64,000 nucleotides of DNA from Burkholderiales bacterium. GTDB taxonomy: Bacteria; Pseudomonadota; Gammaproteobacteria; Burkholderiales; Casimicrobiaceae. The notes under the pieces are model-generated. The model was given only the letters and a program-made list of their open reading frames with translations. It had not been told where the DNA came from and did no database searches. Position 1 is the first letter of the stretch. Every line of letters begins with the position of its first letter. The position numbers were made by a program, and so were the translations under genes. Of the stretch, positions 26,877 to 35,056 are shown one piece after another. The stretch lies in the NCBI GenBank assembly GCA_016790165.1, contig JAEUPL010000030.1, positions 124,001-188,000 on the forward strand, given 5' to 3'.

Positions 26877-27733
26877 TGGAACACCTGCTTCCAGCGCCGC
26901 TCGACGAATCGGTTGGCACCCAGCGACACGGCCAGCACGATCACGAGCAGCACCGCGGCCAGCGCGGCGCCAAGCGGCCAGTTCAGGTTGCCGAGGAACT
27001 CGTCGTAGATGGTCGTCGGTACCACCTTCAGGCGTCGGCCGCCGATGATAGCCGGCGTGGCGAAGGCACTGGCCGCCAGCGCGAAGACGATCAGCCCGCC
27101 CGACAGCACACCCGGAATGACCTGCGGGAACACGATGCGCGCCAGCACGGTGGGGGGCCCGGCCCCAAGCGAGGCGGCCGCTTGTTCAGTGGCGGCGTCG
27201 AGTTTCTGCAGACTTGCCCACACCGCCAGCACCATGAAGGGCACGAGCACGTGCACGAGCGCCACCACCACGCCGGTGAAGGTGAACATCATCTTGATCG
27301 GTTCGCTGATCAAACCCAGCGCCAGCAGTGCTTTGTTGATCACGCCCTCGTTGCCCAACAACAGCGCCCAGCCGAGTGTGCGCACCACCACGCTGATCAA
27401 CAGCGGCCCCAACACCACGACCATAGACGCCGCGCGCCAGCGCGGGGACAGGCGGCTGAGCACGTAGGCTTCGGGCACACCGATCAAAACGCAGATTGCC
27501 GTCACCAGCAATGCCATGCCGAAGGTGCGCGCAAAAATGGTGTGAAAGTACTCATCGCGGGCGATGTCGAGGTAGTGCGTTGCGGTCAGTCCCTCGCCGA
27601 CACCGGTGCCGGGCACGAAGGGATAGAGGCTCAGGCCAAGGGTCAGCACCAGCGGCAGCGCGACAAAGGCCAACATGGCCAGCGTGCCCGGCGCGCTCAG
27701 CCAGTAGGGCAACAGGTTGCGTTCGTCGTTCAT
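26873..27733 (-). CDS. ABC transporter permease (PotB-like)
   Basis: A 286-residue permease with six helices. The EAA loop reads EQAAASLGAGPPTVLARIVFPQVIPGVLSGG. The PotB-like N-terminal FVALPLVLTLGLSLYPF segment and final helix VLLVIVLAVSLGANRFVERRW are visible. It pairs with the downstream PotC-like permease and is preceded by the ATPase gene with 23 bases between. Confidence 0.93.
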   Translation of the reverse strand: MNDERNLLPYWLSAPGTLAMLAFVALPLVLTLGLSLYPFVPGTGVGEGLTATHYLDIARDEYFHTIFARTFGMALLVTAICVLIGVPEAYVLSRLSPRWRAASMVVVLGPLLISVVVRTLGWALLLGNEGVINKALLALGLISEPIKMMFTFTGVVVALVHVLVPFMVLAVWASLQKLDAATEQAAASLGAGPPTVLARIVFPQVIPGVLSGGLIVFALAASAFATPAIIGGRRLKVVPTTIYDEFLGNLNWPLGAALAAVLLVIVLAVSLGANRFVERRWKQVFQ

Positions 27734-27756
27734 GGCAGCAGCCGGTTCAGCGGGCC

Positions 27757-28791
27757 TCAGGCGCCGCGCGGCACCACGCGCACATGCTCGGCGCGCCAGG
27801 TCAGACCAACCTCATCGCCCTCGGCCACCGCAGGCAACCCGGCGTTGGCCTCGGTGAGCTGCATCGTACCGAGTGGCGTGGCCACCTGGAACAGCCAGTG
27901 ATTGCCCAGGAACACGCGTGCCTCGACGCGGCCGCGCACCAGCGCCGAACCGTTCGCGAAGGCCAACTTCTCGGGCCGCACGATGTAGTCGATCGACCCG
28001 GCCGCAGCGCCGACCTCGCAGGGCAGAGGCAACTCGCCCACCCGCACGCCACCACCTTCGCACACCCCCTCGAACACGTTCGCCTTGCCCAGGAAGGTCG
28101 AGGAGAAGCGACCGTTGGGCTGCTCGTACATCTCGAACGGGCGCCCCAGTTGCTCGATGCGGCCCTTGTTCATCAGCACCACACGATCAGCCAGCGTCAT
28201 CGCTTCGCCCTGGTCGTGCGTGACCATGATCGTGGTGATGCCCACGCGACGCTGCAGCGCGCGCAGCTCAATCTGCATGTCTTCGCGCAGCTTGGCGTCG
28301 AGTGCGCCCATCGGTTCGTCGAGCAACAGGACCGGCGGTTGGATGACGAGTGCGCGGGCTAGCGCAACGCGTTGCCGCTGCCCGCCCGAAAGCTCTTTCG
28401 GGTAGCGCGCCGCGAATGGAGCAAGGTGCACCAGTTCCAGCGTCTCGGCTACCTGTCGGCGGCGCTTGTCTGCCGGCACACCCTTCATCTCCAGACCAAA
28501 GGCGACGTTGTTTGCGACGGTCATGTGCGGGAACAGTGCGTAGCTCTGAAACACGATGCCCAAACCGCGCTGATTGGGCTTGACTGCGGTGATGTCGCGA
28601 CCATCAAGCACGATGCGCCCCTGCGTCGGCGCAGTGAAGCCCGCCACCATCTGCAGCGTGGTCGTCTTGCCGCAGCCCGACGGCCCTAACAGGCAGACAA
28701 ACTCGCCCTGGGCTACCGACAGACTGCACTCAGCGACGGCGGTGAAGTCACCGTAGCGTTTGACCAGTCCGTCGAGTTCGAGGAACGCCAT
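27757..28791 (-). CDS. ABC transporter ATP-binding protein (PotA-like)
   Basis: A 344-residue ATPase. Walker A is GPSGCGKTTTLQ, the signature is LSGGQRQRVALARAL, Walker B is VLLLDEPMGALD, and the switch His is in IMVTHDQGEAM. A C-terminal TOBE-like domain (about residues 235-344) is typical of the PotA/UgpC group. It energises the two downstream permeases. Confidence 0.95.
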   Translation of the reverse strand: MAFLELDGLVKRYGDFTAVAECSLSVAQGEFVCLLGPSGCGKTTTLQMVAGFTAPTQGRIVLDGRDITAVKPNQRGLGIVFQSYALFPHMTVANNVAFGLEMKGVPADKRRRQVAETLELVHLAPFAARYPKELSGGQRQRVALARALVIQPPVLLLDEPMGALDAKLREDMQIELRALQRRVGITTIMVTHDQGEAMTLADRVVLMNKGRIEQLGRPFEMYEQPNGRFSSTFLGKANVFEGVCEGGGVRVGELPLPCEVGAAAGSIDYIVRPEKLAFANGSALVRGRVEARVFLGNHWLFQVATPLGTMQLTEANAGLPAVAEGDEVGLTWRAEHVRVVPRGA

Positions 28792-28824
28792 AATGACCGC
28801 TGTCGTGCCGTTGGGGTCAGCCGT

Positions 28825-29859
28825 TTACTTCTCGACCGCGCGGTTCCAGCGCTGAGTCCACTCAGCGCGCCTGGCGTTGATGATCGCGTAGTCGGGTGCC
28901 ACGAGCGACGCCACCTGTTGCGGACCGTAAACCACCTTCTTGGCTACGTCCGGCGCGATCTGCGCCTTCTTGCTCACCGGCCCCCATGCCAGCACCTGAG
29001 CCATCTGGGCCTGAACTTCAGCCGACACGATGTGTTGCAGGAACTGCTGGCCAAGCTTCGATTGCGGCGCGCCTTCGGTGACGCACGCCGCCACCATGAT
29101 GACCGGCGCACCTTCGCGCGGGTAGACAAATTCCACCGGTGCGCCTTGGTCGGCCACCGACTGCACGCGGCCATTGCCCCACACCACCAGCGGCGCCTCA
29201 CCGGTCTGCATCATCTGCGCCATCTTGCCGGGCGACGGCTCCCACGCCAGCACGTTGGGGGCCACCTTCTTGATCATGGTGTCGAAGCCCGGTTCGATGT
29301 TGGCCTCGCCACCGCCGTTCACACGCGCCTGCATCACCAGCGTGAGCAAGCCGTACCCGTTGGTGATCGGAGGGATGACGATCTTGCCCTTGTACTTCGG
29401 GTCCGCCAAGTCTTTCCATGAGGTGGGTGGGGCCCAACCGTTGCGCTTGAAAATGTCCTTGTTGTAACCAAGCCCGGTGGCGATAAAGGCGATGCCCACT
29501 GACTTGTCACCGACCATGCGGGCGTTGTCATAGAGATCGTTGATTGAACCCGCCTTCTCTACGGGTGCACACAGGCCTTGACCAACGGCTTGGTACATGG
29601 GGCCGTCGTCGATGATCGCCAGGGAAATTTCCTGTTTTCCCTTTTGGGCCTGAATCTTGGCCAGGATGTCGGTCGAGTTGCCCGGCACATAGACCACTTT
29701 GGAGCCGGTGCGCGCCTCGAAGGCAGGGATGATTTTTTCCTTCATCAGCGTTTCGGTGGCTCCGCCCGACCCGCCCACGTAGAGCGTGGTCTGCGCAAGC
29801 ACAGAACCGGTTGACATCGCCAGGGCAACGCCCAGCGCAGCAGCAGCAAATGGTCGCAT
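28825..29859 (-). CDS. ABC transporter periplasmic substrate-binding protein (PotD-like)
   Basis: A 344-residue protein with a cleavable signal peptide (AAALGVALAMSTGSVLA|QTT). Mature residues LYVGGSGGATETLMKEKIIPAFEARTGSKVVYVPGN start the first lobe of a type-II binding protein of the PotD/Fbp class. Other cues are IDDGPMYQAVGQGL, FIATGLGYNKDIFK and SWKDLADPKYKGKIVIPP. First gene of the operon; LysR diverges 100 bases away. Ligand unknown. Confidence 0.92.
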   Translation of the reverse strand: MRPFAAAALGVALAMSTGSVLAQTTLYVGGSGGATETLMKEKIIPAFEARTGSKVVYVPGNSTDILAKIQAQKGKQEISLAIIDDGPMYQAVGQGLCAPVEKAGSINDLYDNARMVGDKSVGIAFIATGLGYNKDIFKRNGWAPPTSWKDLADPKYKGKIVIPPITNGYGLLTLVMQARVNGGGEANIEPGFDTMIKKVAPNVLAWEPSPGKMAQMMQTGEAPLVVWGNGRVQSVADQGAPVEFVYPREGAPVIMVAACVTEGAPQSKLGQQFLQHIVSAEVQAQMAQVLAWGPVSKKAQIAPDVAKKVVYGPQQVASLVAPDYAIINARRAEWTQRWNRAVEK

Positions 29860-29959
29860 CTGATTTCTCCTTGTCGGTGGCAGCGCATGTTTGATGCGAC
29901 CAATGTAGACCTTCTGAACTAGAAAGAAAATACAAGAATTAGGTGCTGTATATGCCAGA

Positions 29960-30880
29960 ATGTTATTGATGAAGGTTCATTTTGATCTCCGGCACATCGA
30001 GGCATTCCGAGCCGTCATGATGGCGGGAAGCGTCGTGGGCGCAGCCAAACTCCTCAACGTCACGCAACCCGGCGTCAGCCGTACCATTGGATTGCTGGAG
30101 TTACGTTTGGGCTACTCCCTGTTCGAGCGGCGGGGCAGGCGACTCGTGCCCACTGCCGAGGCGGAAGCGCTTTACCGCGAGATCGAGCATGTCTACATTG
30201 GTATGGGTCGTGTGGCGCAAGTGGCGCAGGACATCCGGCTACAGCGCGCCGGCGCACTACGAGTAGCCACGCTGCCTGCGCTTGCACAGTGGCTGGTTCC
30301 CCAGGCCATCGCCAAGTTCCAGCAGAATCGCCCGCGTGTCGTGGTCTTCGTACAGAGCCTGCCCTCGCGACAGATCGCCGAACTTGTCTCGACGCGTCAG
30401 TTCGACGTGGGCGTCGTTGAGCTGCCGTTGCCCGTACCTGCCATTGACATTCACCCGCTCGAACCCGTGCCGACCATGGCAGTGCTGCCAGCCGGACACC
30501 GATTGGCCGGTCGAAAGCGGTTATCACTGAACGATTTCGATGGCGAGCGCATGGTCTTGCTGTCGGCCCACAGTTTCGTGCGCTACCAGATTGACGCAGC
30601 GTTCGCAGCGGCCAAGGTGGCACCACAGGTGGTGGCAGAGACGCCAAGCTCGTCGATCGCGTGCGCGATGGTTGCAGCCGGCGCTGGCATTACGTTGGTC
30701 TCGAAATGGACGGCTGAACCCTTCGCAGGTCCCGGCATCGTCGTGCTACCACTTAACGAGGCGCTGGTGTCGCAATACGCCATCATCTTTCCAGCGGATC
30801 GCGCTCGATCGCTGTTGGCGGAGGCCTTTGCAGTGGACCTGCGCAGCGCAATGAGCATCCATTCGAGTTCGAGCACCTGA
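29960..30880 (+). CDS. LysR-family transcriptional regulator
   Basis: A 306-residue LysR protein. The N-terminal winged helix is FDLRHIEAFRAVMMAGSVVGAAKLLNVTQPGVSRTIGLLELRLGYSLFERRGRRLVPTAEA in order. The effector domain runs from about residue 95 (GALRVATLPALAQWLVPQAI). Either ATG at 29960 or the one at 29969 could be used. It is divergent from the ABC/dehydrogenase operon and very likely activates it with the imported substrate or a product as co-inducer. No classical T-N11-A box could be fixed with confidence in 29860-29959. Confidence 0.93.
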   Translation: MLLMKVHFDLRHIEAFRAVMMAGSVVGAAKLLNVTQPGVSRTIGLLELRLGYSLFERRGRRLVPTAEAEALYREIEHVYIGMGRVAQVAQDIRLQRAGALRVATLPALAQWLVPQAIAKFQQNRPRVVVFVQSLPSRQIAELVSTRQFDVGVVELPLPVPAIDIHPLEPVPTMAVLPAGHRLAGRKRLSLNDFDGERMVLLSAHSFVRYQIDAAFAAAKVAPQVVAETPSSSIACAMVAAGAGITLVSKWTAEPFAGPGIVVLPLNEALVSQYAIIFPADRARSLLAEAFAVDLRSAMSIHSSSST

Positions 30881-30890
30881 CACGTCAGGG

Positions 30891-31193
30891 CACCCAGGTA
30901 TTGCCATCGGGGCGGCGCCGGTGCACATGCCGGTCAAGGAGCCGGTGCCGCCGACTGCAGGGTTAGTCGCCAAATTCTTCGGCCCGGCGAACATGGCCAC
31001 GCTGTTCGGCATCGTCATGCTCTCGCGCCAGATCGGCGGCTTCCTAGGCGCCTGGCTCGGCGGCAAAGTGTTCACGATGACCGGCAGCTACGACACCATC
31101 TGGATCCTCGACATCCTTCTCGCCTTCGGCGCGGCGCTGGTGCATTTACCGATCAAGGAGGCGGTGTTGCCGCCCAGGGTACAAGCTGCTTAG
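30891..31193 (+). pseudogene. Remnant of MFS transporter 3' end
   Basis: The translation PPTAGLVAKFFGPANM... continues to KEAVLPPRVQAA and stop. It matches the last 80 or so residues of the MFS gene ending at 23079, at about 90% nucleotide identity by eye. Just upstream, bases about 30911-30956 encode GAAPVHMPVKEPVPPT, itself a diverged copy of the extreme C-terminus (GAALAHLPIREAVLPPT). The remnant therefore looks like two tandem scraps joined at the shared PP-T codons. There is no start or upstream body, so it is non-functional. Confidence 0.85.
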
Positions 31194-31222
31194 TGATTCC
31201 CTTTCGTGCAGAACTGAAGCCG

Positions 31223-31295
31223 CGATGGAGCGCAGCGGAATCGAGGCATTTGTTCATCGAACCCACGGGAACCTCGATTCCGCTGAGCTGCATCG
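31223..31295. repeat. Long imperfect inverted repeat (24-bp arms)
   Basis: Left arm 31223-31246 and right arm 31272-31295 are reverse complements with about three mismatches; the best core is AGCGGAATCGAGG / CCTCGATTCCGCT. A 25-base loop separates them. It lies between the MFS remnant and the 3' end of the TonB-like lipoprotein gene and could act as a bidirectional terminator-like hairpin or mobile-repeat scrap. Confidence 0.75.
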
Positions 31296-31332
31296 AGGCT
31301 ACGCTCGCTAGAAATGACGGGGGCTCTTACCC

Positions 31333-31812
31333 CTAATCGAGGATCATGCGAAAGGGAATCTCAATTCGTAACGGGGTTTGCATCGCAGGAAACCGACACG
31401 GCGCCGTTGTTAGCGACTGTTGAAACAGCGCTTCAATTTCCGGTTTTATTCCCTCTGGGACAAGCACACCTACGTGAACGTCGCTAATCAAACCTGATGT
31501 TTGTACTACGGCTTCAATTACGCCATCGATCCGACTTACCTTTTCACGAGTCATTGCGCGAACGGGCGGCGCGTCGGGACCACAACTTCGCACGAAGCTG
31601 GACAACCGCGGCCTGAAAGGCTTTGAGCGGTCGGCCTCGGCGAGCGCACGAATGTCTTCTTCGGAGAATTTGGGGACCGGTCTGTCTGCCAGACGTTGCG
31701 CTACTGGACGCGGGTCGATGCGCGGAGATGCCGAGCAAGCGGCCAAAACCACAAGCACACCGACCGACATAAGCACATTCCCGGCACCGCAGCGAATACG
31801 GGGCACATTCAT
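31333..31812 (-). CDS. Lipoprotein with TonB C-terminal-like region
   Basis: A 159-residue protein. The N-terminus has a hydrophobic stretch ending VLVVLAAC, a lipobox with Cys at about residue 26. Residues about 85-159 (VSRIDGVIEAVVQTSGLISDVHVGV... FQQSLTTAPCRFPAMQTPLRIEIPFRM) follow the beta-alpha-beta pattern of TonB/TolA C-terminal domains, including a paired Cys typical of small TonB-like envelope proteins. Starts that overlap the TPR gene by four bases suggest co-translation. No TonB energising helix complex is encoded here, so a stand-alone role is likely. Confidence 0.65.
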   Translation of the reverse strand: MNVPRIRCGAGNVLMSVGVLVVLAACSASPRIDPRPVAQRLADRPVPKFSEEDIRALAEADRSKPFRPRLSSFVRSCGPDAPPVRAMTREKVSRIDGVIEAVVQTSGLISDVHVGVLVPEGIKPEIEALFQQSLTTAPCRFPAMQTPLRIEIPFRMILD

Positions 31813-32594
31813 TCCATCTCCGCCTTAGCCGCTTCGATATCCAGACACTCCATCGCATCCTTCGGCTCGCACGCCGCGGCTTCGCCGTACAGCCGCTCGA
31901 CGTCCTTCATCTTCTTGTCGCCGAACAGTTTGTACAGGCCGTCGGCCATTTCGGTGCGGGCGATGGCTGAATCCGGATTGAGCTTGAGCGCTTTCTCGTA
32001 GTTCTCGACCGCGGCTTCCTTGCTGACGCCGTAGGTCATCTTGCCGATCATGGTGCCGACTTTTTCGATGACTTCGGCGTTGAAGGTGCCCAGGGCGATG
32101 TGTGCGTCGGAATGTTTCGGGTCGAGCTTGATCGCGGTTTCGAGCGCGGTGCGCACCTTGCCGCCGATGCCCTGCGTGAGCGCCTTGGCGACTCCGATCA
32201 ACTGGCCATAGCGACCCAGCGCGTAAGCCGCGAGGTAGTAGGCGTTGGCGTTCTTCTTCTGCGCGGCCTGCAGCTCCTCACAGCGGGCAGCGATCTCTTC
32301 GTAAGCCTTCTGCTTTTTGGCGTCGCTGGTTTCGAGATAGTTGTTGTAGATGCACGCGGCTTTGTTGGCGGCGTTGTAGCCGTCGAGCCCGGCGGCGAGG
32401 CCTGCCTCATACGCGCCCTGAAAGTCACCGGCGTGATACAGGCGCCACGCTTCTTCCACGGCCTTGTCAGTCGGGAACGGCTCCGCATCGCCCTTGTGCA
32501 GACGGGCCCAGTTTTTCTTCAGTGCGGCGCCGTCATAGACGAAGGCTGCGTTGTCGTGCGGGAATGCGGCCCAGCCGCTTTTCTTGGTTGCCAT
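31809..32594 (-). CDS. TPR-containing protein of unknown function
   Basis: A 261-residue cytoplasmic protein without signal peptide. Helical repeats are visible as EEAWRLYHAGDFQGAYEAGLAAG (about 47-69), ALETAIKLDPKHSDAHIALGTF (about 148-169) and NYEKALKLNPDSAIARTEMADGLYKLFG (about 196-223), all TPR-like. The N-terminal MATKKSGWAAFPHDNAAFVYDG segment is distinctive but unfamiliar. It precedes the TonB-like lipoprotein gene on the same strand. Copy A of the second repeat family lies directly upstream. Confidence 0.8.
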   Translation of the reverse strand: MATKKSGWAAFPHDNAAFVYDGAALKKNWARLHKGDAEPFPTDKAVEEAWRLYHAGDFQGAYEAGLAAGLDGYNAANKAACIYNNYLETSDAKKQKAYEEIAARCEELQAAQKKNANAYYLAAYALGRYGQLIGVAKALTQGIGGKVRTALETAIKLDPKHSDAHIALGTFNAEVIEKVGTMIGKMTYGVSKEAAVENYEKALKLNPDSAIARTEMADGLYKLFGDKKMKDVERLYGEAAACEPKDAMECLDIEAAKAEME

Positions 32595-32613
32595 TTTGTT
32601 TTCCTTTGGAAAA

Positions 32614-32741
32614 CAGGACGAAGGACGAAGGACGACGCGCCAGTGGGTCGCTAGGACGCAAAGCTATGCAAACAAAACGGCCAGTTCTTGGCAGCCACCG
32701 TTGCAATCCTTTGCGTCACTCGTCCTTCGTCATTCGTCCTG
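32614..32741 (+). repeat. Second dispersed repeat family, copy A (ends CAGGACGAAGGACG)
   Basis: Begins CAGGACGAAGGACGAAGG and ends in the inverse CGTCCTTCGTCATTCGTCCTG. Internally it has TCGCTAGGACGCAAAGCTATGCA and a partner TTTGCGTCAC. It matches the reverse complement of copy B at 35696-35837. It lies between the TPR gene start and the TetR gene end. Confidence 0.8.
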
Positions 32742-32770
32742 GGTTGTGGATCTTTCGTACTGCCGTTAAG

Positions 32771-33421
32771 TTATCGGTATTCGCCTGCGAGCTTTTCGAA
32801 CAGCAAGCGCGCATCACCCTGCAGATAAGGCGCCAGCAGCACCATCACCTGAAACACGCCGTGCCCCATCGCTTCGGCTTCGTCCATCTTGCGCGGGTTC
32901 ATCACGTAGGAATACGAATGCCAGTAGGTCGCAAGCATCACGAGGTTGGTAGCCACCGCGCGAATTTCGCCATCCGTCGCCTTCAGCTGATTGATCGAAC
33001 GCATCTCGTTCATCAGCCGCTCGGTGTTCTTCTGGGCGTTCTGCAGGATGGTCTTGAAGTGCGTCTCAATGATGCGGTTTTTCGACAGCAGATCGTTGAG
33101 ATCGCGGTAGATGAAGCGGTACTTCCAGATCTTCTCGAACAGCAGATGCAGCCAGAACCAGGTGTCTTCCACGTTCGCCGGGCGGTCCTTGCCCATCGCG
33201 AAGAGTTCGTCCAGTTCGCGCTCAAACTGCGCGAAGATCTTGGTGACGATCTCGTCCTTGCTGCGATAGTGGTAGTAAAGATTGCCTGGCGAGATGTTCA
33301 TCTCGTCGGCGATGGCGTTAGTGGTGACGTTCGGCTCGCCGAACGAATTGAACATGCCGAGCGACACTTCGAGAATGCGCTCTTTGGTGCGGCGGGGGGC
33401 TTTGCGTTCCATCGCGATCAT
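32771..33421 (-). CDS. TetR/AcrR-family transcriptional regulator
   Basis: About 216 residues from the ATG at 33421 (MIAMERKAPRRTKERIL); the open frame continues 15 codons further without homology. The helix-turn-helix is FGEPNVTTNAIADEMNISPGNLYYHYRSKDEIV. The C-terminal ligand domain has the WFWLHLLFEKIWKYRFIYRDLNDLL pattern seen in TetR proteins near fatty-acid and polyhydroxyalkanoate genes. It probably represses the adjoining lipid genes in response to an acyl-CoA or related ligand; that is inferred from position. Confidence 0.9.
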   Translation of the reverse strand: MIAMERKAPRRTKERILEVSLGMFNSFGEPNVTTNAIADEMNISPGNLYYHYRSKDEIVTKIFAQFERELDELFAMGKDRPANVEDTWFWLHLLFEKIWKYRFIYRDLNDLLSKNRIIETHFKTILQNAQKNTERLMNEMRSINQLKATDGEIRAVATNLVMLATYWHSYSYVMNPRKMDEAEAMGHGVFQVMVLLAPYLQGDARLLFEKLAGEYR

Positions 33422-33567
33422 GCCTGTCGTGCGCCACGATGACGTGCGGCGGCGCGTAACGGGCAAACTCCTTTTCTCTGCGCTTGCGCCTGGGTGCGGG
33501 TCGGCGACTCCTCACAGTCAATTGTGGAGCAAGCGCGCGGGACAGGCAAGAATTTAGAGTGGTTCAA

Positions 33568-33687
33568 TCAGCTTCTTGCTTCCAACGACTGCCCGGCGGT
33601 CGTTGTGGTCGCAAAAAGCTGGATATCGACTTTGCAAAACATCCGCCCGCAAGCAAGCTTCATAAGCCGTTCGGATTGAAAAGCTGT
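33568..33687. repeat. Symmetric dispersed element, copy 4 (120 bp form)
   Basis: Ends TCAGCTTCT / AAAAGCTGT. Dyad 1 AACGACT-N7-GGTCGTT is clear, TCGACTT is at offset 59-65, and dyad 2 is eroded. The right end touches the patatin gene: its last base is part of that gene's TAA stop. Confidence 0.8.
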
Positions 33688-34922
33688 TATGCGCGTTCGA
33701 CGAGTGCAATTTCGAGATCGTCAAGGGTGTGCGTCAGCCGCTTGAAGGCTGCGCCAGTGCTGCCGCGTGCCACGTACCGCGCGGTCGGCAACAGTTGCCG
33801 ATGCGGATCGCTCAGGGCGTGGCGATTCAGGCGCACGCCGAACTTTGCAAACTCCGGTTCGAGTACATCGGCACGCGCCAGCAGTTGCGCGCGGGTGTGC
33901 TGATACGCGTGCTCGGCGAGCCGGCGACGGTTGCGATAGCTGAACAAATTGGAAAAGAAGAGATCGGCGTCGCCCTTGGAGGGTTCCAGCACGATGAGTT
34001 TGGCGTCCTTGTACTTTGACGCGTAGCTTTGCAGGCTCTTCTCCAGCCGCGAGTGAATGAGGGCGCGAAACGTCTGCGACAGCACCGTCGGCAGCCCCTT
34101 GTCCGCCAGGTGCGCCTGGGCGTGCCGCGCCATGGTGCTATCGAACGGCACCAGCGGGTTGACGCAAATTACCAGCTTGGCGCCGCTGTCGATGGCGCAC
34201 GACGCTTGCAACGTCTTGTTCAGTGCTCCGTCAACATAGTGCCGCGCACCGATCTTCACTGGCGGATACAGCCCAGGCAGCGCCGCGCTCGCCTGCACCG
34301 CCTGCGAGATCGGCACGTGATTCATCTCGCGTGAGCCAAACTCAACGGTCTCGCCCGAATCAAGATCGGTCGCAATCACAAACAAGCGGGACTTCAACTG
34401 CCGAAAATCGTTGCTGCGCCCCGGCTTGCTGAGCAGCGTACGCACGGCGCGCTCCAGCGGCCGATTGTCGAGCAGGCCGGAGGGCACCACTGCAGCCAGC
34501 CGCTGCAATTCGGCCAGCATGCGCGAGGGCCGAAGGGCGCGGGCGGTGGCCCACACGGCTCCCCACAATGCGGCGGGCAGTGCGGCAAGGCGGTGTGCGT
34601 ATTCGCCCAGCGCGGGCTGCATGAAGACCGACGGCGCCAGCACATCGCCGTCCTCGCCCTCGTTCTCAATGAAGAGTTGCACCAGTTCGCGCGGCGTGAT
34701 GCCGTTGGCGAGCCCGGCTGTCACGAACGCCCCGGCACTGACGCCGACGTAGGCATGCAAACGCGTGAAATCGAGCGTCGGCAGTGCGTCGTGCAGCGCC
34801 GCCAGCGCGCCGACTTCGTACACCGCACCAAGCGGGCCACCGCCGGCAAGCGCCAGTGCAATCGGCGGCACACCGAGGTCGCCGTGATCGGCAGGGGAAG
34901 CGGAATCGGAAGCGTGTGTCAT
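33687..34922 (-). CDS. Patatin-like phospholipase
   Basis: About 411 residues from the ATG at 34922; a TTG 30 bases upstream is less likely. Patatin signatures are GGGPLGAVYEVGAL (oxyanion loop), GVSAGAFV (G-x-S-x-G nucleophile) and YVDGALNK (Asp of the Ser-Asp dyad, DGA). The middle has IPRE-like GITPRELVQLFIEN. Such cytoplasmic or membrane-bound hydrolases release fatty acids from phospholipids, PHA granules or storage lipids. It is flanked by a phasin and TetR, which favours a storage-lipid role. Its stop codon is completed by the end of the dispersed element. Confidence 0.92.
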   Translation of the reverse strand: MTHASDSASPADHGDLGVPPIALALAGGGPLGAVYEVGALAALHDALPTLDFTRLHAYVGVSAGAFVTAGLANGITPRELVQLFIENEGEDGDVLAPSVFMQPALGEYAHRLAALPAALWGAVWATARALRPSRMLAELQRLAAVVPSGLLDNRPLERAVRTLLSKPGRSNDFRQLKSRLFVIATDLDSGETVEFGSREMNHVPISQAVQASAALPGLYPPVKIGARHYVDGALNKTLQASCAIDSGAKLVICVNPLVPFDSTMARHAQAHLADKGLPTVLSQTFRALIHSRLEKSLQSYASKYKDAKLIVLEPSKGDADLFFSNLFSYRNRRRLAEHAYQHTRAQLLARADVLEPEFAKFGVRLNRHALSDPHRQLLPTARYVARGSTGAAFKRLTHTLDDLEIALVERA

Positions 34923-34959
34923 GGTCGGGTGGATAGCCAAGTCAGGGCTCAAGCGTATG

Positions 34960-34984
34960 AAAAACGGCCACCGAAGTGGCCGTC
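34960..34984 (-). terminator. Rho-independent terminator of the phasin gene
   Basis: On the minus strand: CGGCCAC TTCG GTGGCCG followed by TTTTT, between the phasin stop and the patatin start. Confidence 0.85.
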
Positions 34985-35056
34985 AGGTCTCAGGCGACGT
35001 GATACGCGCGAGAACGCGCGGCGCCAGCCTGAGAAATCAGCACGACAAAACGCCGG

